Shown here in pieces: positions 1 to 5,671 of a DNA stretch of 5,671 nucleotides. This stretch comes from Acidobacteriaceae bacterium. Its GTDB lineage: Bacteria; Acidobacteriota; Terriglobia; Terriglobales; Acidobacteriaceae. Every line of letters starts with the position of its first letter. The first letter of the stretch is position 1. Under the pieces are notes generated by a model. That model ran no database searches. It had not been told where the DNA came from and saw only the letters and a list, made by a program, of their open reading frames with translations. The stretch spans positions 1 to 5,671 of the forward strand of contig JAOAPJ010000224.1 in the NCBI GenBank assembly GCA_025462805.1, in the 5' to 3' direction. Position numbers and translations under genes: made by a program.

Positions 1-266
1 GCCTCCTTATATCTCTCCTTCAGTTGAACCCACTGCATCGGGCTTTGCTCGTGCTTCGCCTCTACGAACGGTACCGAATCCATGATGTAGCTCTGCTGCT
101 GCGGCTCTCCCCGGCCACGGTCAAGCGCTGGCTTCCGGATGCTATCTCCACCATGGCAGCCTCAATGCAGGACGCGACCATAACAGGGGGCGTATTATCC
201 TCCACCAGTCCCTTACCAACAATCGAGAGAGCCTCCACGAAGCGGCATATTGACTCGCAACAATGA
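1..266 (+). CDS. Sigma-70 family RNA polymerase sigma factor, C-terminal part (region 4), partial at left edge
   Basis: The frame is already open at the left edge (first full codon at base 3) and ends at TGA 264-266, so only the last 87 residues are visible. The segment LNPLHRALLVLRLYERYR, followed by IHDVALLLRLSPATVKRWL, has the layout of sigma-70 region 4.2: an 'L-P-hydrophobic-R' lead helix, then a helix-turn-helix with the LSPATVKRxL recognition helix that contacts the -35 element. The size of the unit and its place at the C-terminus suggest an ECF-type factor, but regions 2 and 3 lie outside the window. Two points are unusual: WLPDAI replaces the usual xRLHRAL, putting a proline at the end of the recognition helix, and a Ser/Thr-rich tail of about 40 residues follows. 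The gene stops 22 bases before the adaptor start, so co-transcription with the pump operon is plausible. A LuxR-type helix-turn-helix is the main alternative. Confidence 0.6.
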   Translation, partial: LLISLLQLNPLHRALLVLRLYERYRIHDVALLLRLSPATVKRWLPDAISTMAASMQDATITGGVLSSTSPLPTIERASTKRHIDSQQ

Positions 267-288
267 TTTGCGGGGACCTTTTGAAGCC

Positions 289-1437
289 ATGACAAAGCAA
301 GCAATCATCATTCCGGTCGTCGTCCTGGGCGTTGCCGCGGCACTCCTCTTCACCATCAAGGGATGCTGGACGTCGTGGGAGGGAGGGAGCGCATCGCAGC
401 GAACCGACGATGCGTATTTGCGTGCAGACATGACACCCCTCAGCACGCGCGTCTCCGGGACCGTTAGGAAGATCGACGTCAATGACTTCGAAGCGGTCAG
501 GTCCGGCCAGCTTCTTGTCCAACTCGACGACGAGGACTATCGCGCGGTGCTGGAACAAGCCAAGGCGGCCCTCGCCGGCGCGCAAGCGGAGCTCGAGGAT
601 AACCAGGCGGCCAAGCGAATTCAAGATGCCCAAATTCAGGGCGCGGAGGCAGGCATAGCTCAGGCCGTGGCCGCCGTGGATGCTGCAAAGGCCGGCATGG
701 CCGCCGTTCGGCCCGATGTCGAACGGACGGAGACGGAAGGCAAGCGGCAGGAGGCGCTCCTCGCCGCGAAGGCCACAACCCACCAACAACTGGAACAAGC
801 GGTTGCCGATGCAGATCGCTTCTCGGCAATGCTGGCGAGTCGCCAGGCAGACCTGGAACGTGCACAAGCTGCGCTTAGAAGCAGTGGCATTATGCTCGAA
901 GCCGCAAAGAGACAACGAGCCGCTCTCGACACCAGAGACGCTCTGTATCGGGCTGATATTCAAGCCAAGAAGGCAGCCATCGTCGTCGCCAACGTCAATC
1001 TCGGATATACACGGATCGCCGCACCTACGGCAGGGTCTATCGGTGAACGCCATGTGCTGGAGGGGCAGCTGGTCGTTCCGGGCATGCAGCTAGTCGATCT
1101 GGTAAGAGGTGATGTATGGATCCAGGCGAACTATAAAGAGACACAACTCACCAACATCCGCAGAGGAGATGTCACCGACATCAGGGTGGATACTTTTCCC
1201 GGAGTCGTGCTCCACGGGAGAGTTGCCGAGATAGCCCCCGCAAGCGGATCACAGTTCGCCCTTCTCCCTCCTGACAATGCGACGGGAAACTTTACGAAGG
1301 TCGTCCAGCGAATTCCTGTGAAGATCGTGCTCGATCCAGGCCATCCTCTTGAGGGCAGGTTGCGTCCCGGTTTCTCGGCCGTCGTGACGATTCATGCTTC
1401 TGGAAAGCACGCGGCGAAGGAGGGCTCTCAGTCTTGA
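289..1437 (+). CDS. HlyD/EmrA-family periplasmic adaptor (membrane fusion protein) of an efflux pump
   Basis: 382 residues, the usual EmrA length. It links the inner-membrane transporter to the outer-membrane channel. In order: a short cytoplasmic start; one membrane anchor at about residues 5-23; the DDAYLRADMTPLSTRVSG segment (40-57) opening the lipoyl/barrel-sandwich domain; a long Ala/Gln/Glu-rich coiled-coil hairpin at about 84-235 with its turn near 157-170; the returning lipoyl half (LGYTRIAAPTAGSIGE, 238-253); and a beta-barrel domain. The stretch SQFALLPPDNATGNFTKVVQ (321-340) followed by RIPVKI is a clear EmrA signature, distinguishing it from RND-type adaptors. ATG 289 is chosen because it places the anchor at the N-terminus; GGGGA at 272-276 is a modest, rather distant ribosome site. 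An in-frame TTG at 250 would overlap the sigma gene and add 13 unconvincing residues. Cys26 after the anchor is not in a lipobox. The gene overlaps the transporter by 4 bases. Confidence 0.93.
   Translation: MTKQAIIIPVVVLGVAAALLFTIKGCWTSWEGGSASQRTDDAYLRADMTPLSTRVSGTVRKIDVNDFEAVRSGQLLVQLDDEDYRAVLEQAKAALAGAQAELEDNQAAKRIQDAQIQGAEAGIAQAVAAVDAAKAGMAAVRPDVERTETEGKRQEALLAAKATTHQQLEQAVADADRFSAMLASRQADLERAQAALRSSGIMLEAAKRQRAALDTRDALYRADIQAKKAAIVVANVNLGYTRIAAPTAGSIGERHVLEGQLVVPGMQLVDLVRGDVWIQANYKETQLTNIRRGDVTDIRVDTFPGVVLHGRVAEIAPASGSQFALLPPDNATGNFTKVVQRIPVKIVLDPGHPLEGRLRPGFSAVVTIHASGKHAAKEGSQS
1417..1423 (+). promoter_or_regulatory. Strong Shine-Dalgarno sequence for the MFS transporter, fixing a TTG start
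   Basis: AAGGAGG lies inside the 3' end of the adaptor gene, 10 bases before TTG 1434. It matches the anti-Shine-Dalgarno consensus over all seven bases. The TTG overlaps the adaptor's TGA as TTGA, the arrangement expected for translational coupling. The next in-frame start, GTG 1482, has no comparable site, so the TTG is preferred although it is a rare start codon. Confidence 0.75.
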
Positions 1438-3065
1438 GCGCGCCGCCCCAACCAGCCTCTAGTCCAACATCTGCCTCTCGGGTGATCACAACTCATCCAC
1501 TGCTCGGCGTATTCGGGGTCCTGTTTGGCGCTTCAATCGCAACCTGCACTGGACGGCTGCTCAGTGTAGGGTTGCCGGACTTACGAGGCGCTCTCCATCT
1601 CGGCGTGGATGAAGCGTCCTGGCTAGGGACGGCGTTCAACGCGGCCCTGATGTTTGTCGGTCCCTTTTCTGTCTATCTCGGTGGCTTGCTCGGCGCGCGG
1701 CGAGTACTGTTAGCCTGCGCAGCGCTGTTCACATTCGTGAGCGTGCTGCTTCCGTTCGCATTCCACCTCCCTACCATGCTTGTCCTGCTGGTCATCGCAG
1801 GCCTGGCGGCTGGCACCTTCTATCCGTTGACCCTTTCGTTCGTCTTGCGCAATCTGCCAATGCGATATGTCCTGGTCGGCATCGCGATGTATGCCATGGA
1901 CATCCTGTTTACAACCAACTTCGCAACGTCGCTCGAAGCCTGGTACATTGATCACCTATCCTGGCGCTGGATCTTCTGGAACAGCGCTGTGCTCACTCCT
2001 GTGATGATGGTCCTCATCTATTTCGGCATCCCGTGGCAGCCCTTACCACAGCCGAAAGAAGGACAGCCCAAGCCGAACTGGCGAGGGTTTCTCTATGGGA
2101 GCCTTGGGTTTTCCCTTTTGTTTATCGCACTCGATCAAGGCCAACGTCTGGATTGGTTTAAGTCCGGCACCATCGTAGGACTCACCGTAGCGGGAGTCTT
2201 TCTGCTCCTCGTAACGGTGGTACGAAGACTCAGGATGCCGAACCCGCTCGTTCACTTCGCATTTCTAGCCAGACGAAACACGCTTCTTCTCGGTGGAGTC
2301 TTAATCTTCTTCCGCTTTGTCATGCTCGCAACGGTTGTGGCCATCCCCAGCTATCTCGGATCTATTAAAGGTTACGTTCCGCTTCAGACGGGCCCGGTCC
2401 TTCTTTGGGTCGCTCTGCCACAATGCATCTTCGGGCTCCTAGCCATGTACCTGCTGAAGTTTGTCGATGCCCGGCTCATCCTCACCATTGGCTTTGTGTT
2501 GGTGGCCGTTTCCTGCCTCATGAATGCAAATCTGTCTGCAGCATGGTCAGGTAGCAATTTCTGGATTCCGCAACTGGTGATGGCAACAGGTTACGCATTT
2601 GCCTTCAATGGCATGGTAGGAGCCATCATCCTCGAAGTTCTCAACACTGGCGCTCTCACCCGGCCCGTTGACGTCCTTACGTTTGCAGGTTACTTCCAGA
2701 GTGTTCGGCTCTTCGGAGGACAGCTGGGAGTGGCCTTCATGCAGCATTTCCTTTCGGTACGCGAACAGTTTCATTCAAACATTTTGGGACTGGGCGTTCA
2801 GCTTGGCCAGGGGGCCACAAATCAACGACTGATCGGCTTGACCGCCGGCATGCTCAGTCATTCCCCAGGTTTAACGGCTGCAACCGGGAGAGCGGGAGAA
2901 ATTCTAGGGCTGCAGGTCAAACAACAGGCCTTCACTCTTGCGATCACGGATAGTTTTATGTTGGTCGCCTACTCTGTCATCTGCTGCCTGATCATTATCG
3001 CGTGCATGGCGCCTGTCCCAACACAATTTCGCCACGTGGTGCAGGCCGCAGCCGTACCAGTCTGA
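1434..3065 (+). CDS. MFS transporter, DHA2 (EmrB-like, 14-TM) family, inner-membrane component of a tripartite pump
   Basis: 543 residues, near the usual DHA2 length. Hydrophobic segments are consistent with 14 membrane helices, roughly at 22-45, 62-84, 89-109, 113-135, 144-166, 178-200, 217-234, 244-263, 283-306, 320-342, 346-364, 378-401, 415-438 and 507-526, with a larger loop (about 441-500) before the last one, as in EmrB. Family marks are GLPDL (46-50), the LSWRWIFW box (175-182) after TM5, and LDQGQRLDWF (233-242) at TM7. It would export a small molecule across the inner membrane using the proton gradient and pass it to the adaptor. Oddly, the TM1 Asp motif reads CTGRLLSVGLP (Thr39 at the Asp position, Arg41 nearby), loop 2-3 motif A reads YLGGLLGARR without its Asp, and TM5 motif C (GPxxGG) is replaced by NFATSLEAWYID. 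Energy coupling or substrate handling may therefore differ from EmrB. The substrate is unknown. Confidence 0.9.
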   Translation: MSAPPQPASSPTSASRVITTHPLLGVFGVLFGASIATCTGRLLSVGLPDLRGALHLGVDEASWLGTAFNAALMFVGPFSVYLGGLLGARRVLLACAALFTFVSVLLPFAFHLPTMLVLLVIAGLAAGTFYPLTLSFVLRNLPMRYVLVGIAMYAMDILFTTNFATSLEAWYIDHLSWRWIFWNSAVLTPVMMVLIYFGIPWQPLPQPKEGQPKPNWRGFLYGSLGFSLLFIALDQGQRLDWFKSGTIVGLTVAGVFLLLVTVVRRLRMPNPLVHFAFLARRNTLLLGGVLIFFRFVMLATVVAIPSYLGSIKGYVPLQTGPVLLWVALPQCIFGLLAMYLLKFVDARLILTIGFVLVAVSCLMNANLSAAWSGSNFWIPQLVMATGYAFAFNGMVGAIILEVLNTGALTRPVDVLTFAGYFQSVRLFGGQLGVAFMQHFLSVREQFHSNILGLGVQLGQGATNQRLIGLTAGMLSHSPGLTAATGRAGEILGLQVKQQAFTLAITDSFMLVAYSVICCLIIIACMAPVPTQFRHVVQAAAVPV

Positions 3066-3083
3066 GAAAACCGAAAATACCTG

Positions 3084-3087
3084 AAGG
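3084..3087 (+). promoter_or_regulatory. Shine-Dalgarno sequence for the outer-membrane channel gene
   Basis: AAGG, within GAAGGT, lies 7 bases before ATG 3095 in the 29-base gap after the transporter stop. This spacing supports ATG 3095 over the in-frame GTG at 3002, which lies within the transporter gene and would put 31 polar residues in front of the signal peptide. Confidence 0.6.
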
Positions 3088-3094
3088 TACCGAT

Positions 3095-4474
3095 ATGTGG
3101 CTCAAGATAGTACGACGCCTGTCACCGAAAACCCTCTTACTATCGCTTCTGTGCACGCTCGAACTATTCGGCATCTTCCAGAACGCTCTTGCTGAGAATC
3201 GTCCGCCATTGCGATTGACCTTGTCTCAAGCGATCGACCTGGCACTGAAGGACAACCGAGACCTGAAACTAGCCAGATTGGCTGTGAATGACAGCGAGCA
3301 CAAGAAGGAGATCGCGCGTTCGGCGTATTTCGCTCACATCAAGAATGAGTCCAGCATCCTGCACCTGACGGACCTTGCAGGAGTGCAGTTTCCGGCGGGC
3401 GCTTTCGGGAGTCATCCATCCACGGGACCGATCCCAGGAGAGAAGTTAGTCATCGACCAGGGATCCCTGACTACGTACACCAGCGGAACCGGGTTAGCCC
3501 AGCCATTGACACAGATGTTTAAGATTCACGAATCCAATCGAGCCGCAACCGCCGATGTCAACAGAGCGAACATCCAGGTCGATCAGGCAGAAGATGAAGT
3601 CGCTCTCAAGGTTCGCCAACTGTACTACGGTATTCTGATCGCGCAGCTCAAACAACAGGCCGCGGCGGAAGAAGTCTCTGCCAGTCGGATCAAGAGTCAG
3701 GAAAGTAACGACGCAGTTGAAAGAGGCCGCGCGTTGGAAGTTGTGGCACTGGAAAGCCACGCTTCCTTGCTCGACGCGCAGCAGGCCGCACTAACTCAAA
3801 GGCTGCAGATCCACGATCTAACCATCACGCTCAACGATCTGGTGGGCCTGCCACTGACTACCGAACTGCAACTGGATGAAGATACCTCTGCGTCGATGCC
3901 AATTCGTTCCCGTGAAGAATGTATCCGAATCGCCCGCGAACACAGCCCGGAGATTCGCGCCGCACAGCAGGCTCTCGTGAAAGCGAAAGCGGGTCTCGCG
4001 GCTGCAAAGGACGCCTATATCCCCGACATTACCGGCCTCGCGCGATATAGTTATCAGAGTGGCGTTCCTTTCCTTGTCCACAACTTCGGCACATTCGGCT
4101 TCACTCTCTCCTATGACCTGTTTGATGGAGGACAGCGCATCGCTGAGATCAGAGACTCCCGCACACTTCTTTCCGAGGCGGAACTCAATCTCATCAAGGT
4201 GGAAGAAGGTGTCGCCGTCGAAGTGGAGAAGGCTTACGATAAGGTCGAGCAGTTGCAGGATCTCGCCGGCGTAGCGGGAGAAGCATTGAAAGCAAGAACA
4301 GAAGCCACCCGCCTGACAGACCGCCAGTTTGAACAAAATGCCGCACTTCCTTCCGCCCGAGCTGAGGCGCATGCGAAGCTGCTCTCCGCCAAGGCATCCA
4401 CTCTCGAAGTGGCACTCGGGCTGTCGCTGGCACAGGGCGATCTTGAGAGGGCGATCGGACAGTTACCCCGATAG
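3095..4474 (+). CDS. TolC-family outer-membrane efflux protein
   Basis: 459 residues. The N-terminus is a signal peptide: basic WLKIVRRLSPK, a hydrophobic core LLLSLLCTLELFGIF, and a likely cut after ALA (33). Cys20 has Leu before it, so this is not a lipoprotein. Two outer-membrane-efflux repeats follow. The first begins LTLSQAIDLALKDNRDLKLA (41-60) and the second SREECIRIAREHSPEIRAAQ (272-291); each has long alpha-helical stretches and a short beta region (about 118-138 and 329-343; the second reads FGFTLSYDLFDGGQR). This is the architecture of the trimeric TolC tunnel that spans the outer membrane and periplasm. The first beta region carries a Gly/Pro-rich stretch (GVQFPAGAFGSHPSTGPIPG, 96-115), longer than in E. 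coli TolC. The gene is third in the operon and would be the dedicated exit duct for the adaptor-transporter pair. It is complete, ending in QLPR. Confidence 0.92.
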   Translation: MWLKIVRRLSPKTLLLSLLCTLELFGIFQNALAENRPPLRLTLSQAIDLALKDNRDLKLARLAVNDSEHKKEIARSAYFAHIKNESSILHLTDLAGVQFPAGAFGSHPSTGPIPGEKLVIDQGSLTTYTSGTGLAQPLTQMFKIHESNRAATADVNRANIQVDQAEDEVALKVRQLYYGILIAQLKQQAAAEEVSASRIKSQESNDAVERGRALEVVALESHASLLDAQQAALTQRLQIHDLTITLNDLVGLPLTTELQLDEDTSASMPIRSREECIRIAREHSPEIRAAQQALVKAKAGLAAAKDAYIPDITGLARYSYQSGVPFLVHNFGTFGFTLSYDLFDGGQRIAEIRDSRTLLSEAELNLIKVEEGVAVEVEKAYDKVEQLQDLAGVAGEALKARTEATRLTDRQFEQNAALPSARAEAHAKLLSAKASTLEVALGLSLAQGDLERAIGQLPR

Positions 4475-4481
4475 GGGATGC

Positions 4482-4640
4482 TATGGTCCGGGTCGGAACG
4501 ATAATTACCTTGAAGTGCTCACTAATGCTACTAACTCACGGGGCCACCGTACTGCGGCCGGTGCCCAGGAGAACGAAGCACTCTCGATCAGGGCAACTGT
4601 ACAGCGCCCCGCGGAGGCGGCTGGCAAGAGCGATTGAATC
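4482..4640 (+). pseudogene. Frameshifted remnant of the C-terminus of an RND-type (NodT/OprM-like) outer-membrane factor
   Basis: No single frame gives a credible protein, but pieces of one known C-terminus appear in order: GRNDNYLEVLT (4491-4523), then LLT (4528-4536) and GQLYSA (4591-4608) in the next frame, then GGGWQERL (4613-4636) in the third. NodT/OprM-family proteins end with YLxVLxAQ...LLT...VQLYxALGGGW. From the Tyr of YLEVLT to the Trp of GGGW is 119 bases here; about 40 codons (120 bases) are expected in the family as I recall it. At least two indels are implied, one between YLEVLT and LLT and one in the C-run at 4607-4610. The rest of such a gene is missing: the intact TolC-like gene, a different subfamily, ends at 4474. 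I infer the stub of a second efflux channel gene, deleted or displaced. The motif hits are short, so chance resemblance is not excluded. Confidence 0.45.
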
Positions 4641-4826
4641 CCGTAGATCGCAGAGCAGCCGTCAGGGCGGGGAAGGATTGGAAGACGGAATGCAGGGCAG
4701 TAGTGCACTTCACCCGGCTCTGCCGCTGTTCATGAGTCGATGGCGGACGGTAGAATCTTTTCTGCGCGGCTAGTTTCGGTGGCCATCACAGATACCGCAG
4801 ACCTCCCGCCCAACTGGATCGTGGCT
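4641..4826. other. Intergenic stretch without a recognisable gene, before the last CDS
   Basis: Together with the remnant before it, this makes a gap of about 350 bases between the channel gene and the last CDS. I see no tRNA, repeat array or clear rho-independent terminator. TAGAAT at 4751-4756 resembles a -10 box and would place a transcript start near 4763, suitable for ATG 4827, but there is no good -35 element 16-18 bases upstream (best is TTCATG at 4729). The frame of the last CDS is open back to TAG 4701-4703, so part of 4740-4826 could be coding if ATG 4740 or GTG 4779 is the true start. Confidence 0.4.
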
Positions 4827-5671
4827 ATGCCTTCCGCTCAAAAACTCGACGCTCACCACAAAGCGCTCACTCTGAATCTTGATGCATCCACCTTCGGTTC
4901 TTTCGCCGAAATCGGCGCCGGACAGGAAGTCGCGCGTTGGTTCCTTCTCGTGGGAGGGGCTTCCGGCACGGTGGCTAAAACCATTTCCGCTTACGACAAA
5001 GAAGTCAGCGATGATCTCTACGGCTCCGGGTCGCGCTACGTATCCAAACAGCGGCTCGAGGCGATGCTGGACAGCGAATGGACCCAACTTCTCACGCAAC
5101 TAAGCAAGACCCGTGGGCCGCAGACTCGGTTCTTCTGCTTTGTTAATACCGTCTCCGCGCGTAACTTCGCCGGAACCAACGACTCACATGGCTGGATCGG
5201 TCTCCGGTTCCAGTTGCAGCCCGGTGGGCCTCCCAACGACGTGCTGCTGCACGTCAATATGCGCGATGTTTCAAATGTCCTCCAGCAGCAAGCCATCGGT
5301 ATTCTGGGTGTCAACCTCATCTATGCCGCGTTCTATGAAGCGCAGGTCAAGGAATCATTTCTGGAAGGCGTGGCACAAGACCTCGCGGAGCGAATCGAGA
5401 TCGACTACGTGGATCTTCGCGGGCCGGCATTCGAGAGTTGGGATCGCCGTGCCCTGCTAGTCCACTTGGTTCGTGCGGGACTTGCAGAGGCGGTATTTTT
5501 CCCGGCCAAAGGCTCCAGTGTTCCCCCTACCGAGGTTCTCTACAAAAAAGCCGTCGTGCTTGCACCGGGATACTTCGGCCACACCGATCCAGTTCACTCG
5601 CACGTTCATTTGCGATTATTGGCTTCGGCAGTTCAAGAGCTTCAGGGGGACCTTGGCGAAACAAAATCGGC
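4827..5671 (+). CDS. Conserved protein of unassigned function (family often labelled TonB-dependent receptor or NaMN adenylyltransferase), partial at right edge
   Basis: The frame runs uninterrupted from ATG 4827 to the window end, 281 codons with no stop, so the C-terminal part is missing. Conserved-looking blocks are FGSFAEIGAGQEVARWFL (23-40), GGASGTVAKTISAYD (43-57), DLYGSGSRYVSKQRLEAML (63-81), RFFCFVNTVSARNF (101-114), HGWIGLRFQ (121-129) and a hydrophobic stretch IGILGVNLIYAAFY (157-170). From memory these fit a family of roughly 500-residue soluble proteins found in several phyla and annotated inconsistently. I see no signal peptide, TonB box or beta-barrel pattern, and no HxGH nucleotidyltransferase motif in the visible part, so neither label is supported. 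The start is uncertain: ATG 4827 has only a weak GGA eight bases upstream; GTG 4821, GTG 4779 and ATG 4740 are in frame. ATG 4827 is preferred because family members, as I recall, start shortly before the FAEIGAGQE block. It is probably transcribed separately from the pump. Confidence 0.75.
   Translation, partial: MPSAQKLDAHHKALTLNLDASTFGSFAEIGAGQEVARWFLLVGGASGTVAKTISAYDKEVSDDLYGSGSRYVSKQRLEAMLDSEWTQLLTQLSKTRGPQTRFFCFVNTVSARNFAGTNDSHGWIGLRFQLQPGGPPNDVLLHVNMRDVSNVLQQQAIGILGVNLIYAAFYEAQVKESFLEGVAQDLAERIEIDYVDLRGPAFESWDRRALLVHLVRAGLAEAVFFPAKGSSVPPTEVLYKKAVVLAPGYFGHTDPVHSHVHLRLLASAVQELQGDLGETKS

Noticed and set aside
250..288. Upstream TTG start for the adaptor, giving 13 extra residues
   Set aside because: It would overlap the end of the sigma gene and put polar residues before the membrane anchor, while ATG 289 gives a normal EmrA-type N-terminus.
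142..1053. 303-codon open frame on the minus strand opposite the adaptor gene
   Set aside because: The plus strand here encodes a clear EmrA family protein over the same bases. The minus frame gives a Cys/Arg/Leu-rich product with no recognisable domain, as expected from the mirror of a GC-rich coding frame.
3002..3094. Upstream GTG start for the channel gene inside the transporter gene
   Set aside because: The 31 added residues are basic and polar and would bury the signal peptide; ATG 3095 has a well-spaced AAGG.
3152..3154. Cys20 in the channel signal peptide as a lipoprotein acylation site
   Set aside because: The residue before Cys is Leu, not Gly/Ala/Ser, and a better signal peptidase I site (ALA, 31-33) follows.
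3818..4372. 184-codon open frame on the minus strand opposite the channel gene
   Set aside because: It is fully inside the TolC-family gene, whose protein is complete and well patterned; the antisense product shows no family features.
4545..4563. Short hairpin CACCG/CGGTG considered as a terminator after the pump operon
   Set aside because: The stem is only 5 bp before mismatches and no T-run follows, so it does not support an intrinsic terminator.
4483..4773. 96-codon plus-strand frame just after the channel gene, with AGGGGA four bases before its ATG
   Set aside because: The product is an Arg/Ser-rich, unpatterned sequence. Parts of it (LLT, GQLYSA) make better sense as one frame of a frameshifted outer-membrane-factor remnant.

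Overview
The window reads as chromosomal DNA of a Gram-negative bacterium: it encodes an outer-membrane efflux channel with a signal peptide, and by eye it is moderately GC-rich. The gene families (an EmrAB-like pump with its own TolC-like protein, and a conserved uncharacterised soluble protein) would fit Nitrospirota or Acidobacteriota. That placement is a guess from family resemblance. All real genes seen are on the + strand.

Layout. Bases 1-266 hold the C-terminal end of a sigma-70 family (probably ECF-type) RNA polymerase sigma factor that enters from the left edge. After a 22-base gap comes a compact three-gene efflux operon: an EmrA/HlyD-type periplasmic adaptor (289-1437), a 14-TM DHA2-type major facilitator transporter (1434-3065), and a TolC-family outer-membrane channel (3095-4474). 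The adaptor stop and the transporter TTG start overlap as TTGA, behind a strong AAGGAGG Shine-Dalgarno sequence. The channel gene begins 29 bases after the transporter stop. Together the three would make an inner membrane-periplasm-outer membrane conduit that exports small molecules (drugs, lipophilic compounds or siderophore-like molecules). The substrate cannot be read from the sequence.

Bases 4475-4826 have no convincing intact gene. The first half carries what looks like a decayed C-terminus of a second outer-membrane factor, of the NodT/OprM type that works with RND pumps. NYLEVLT, LLT, QLYSA and GGGW occur in the right order and at nearly the right spacing, but spread over three reading frames. 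From 4827 an open frame runs off the right edge (281 codons visible). It matches a conserved, functionally unassigned protein family that databases often label 'TonB-dependent receptor' or 'nicotinate-nucleotide adenylyltransferase', neither of which its sequence supports.

The most interesting points are the frameshifted outer-membrane-factor remnant just behind an intact one, the loss of several signature residues in the DHA2 transporter, and the close coupling of a sigma factor gene to the pump operon. I did not find a clearly new biological system.
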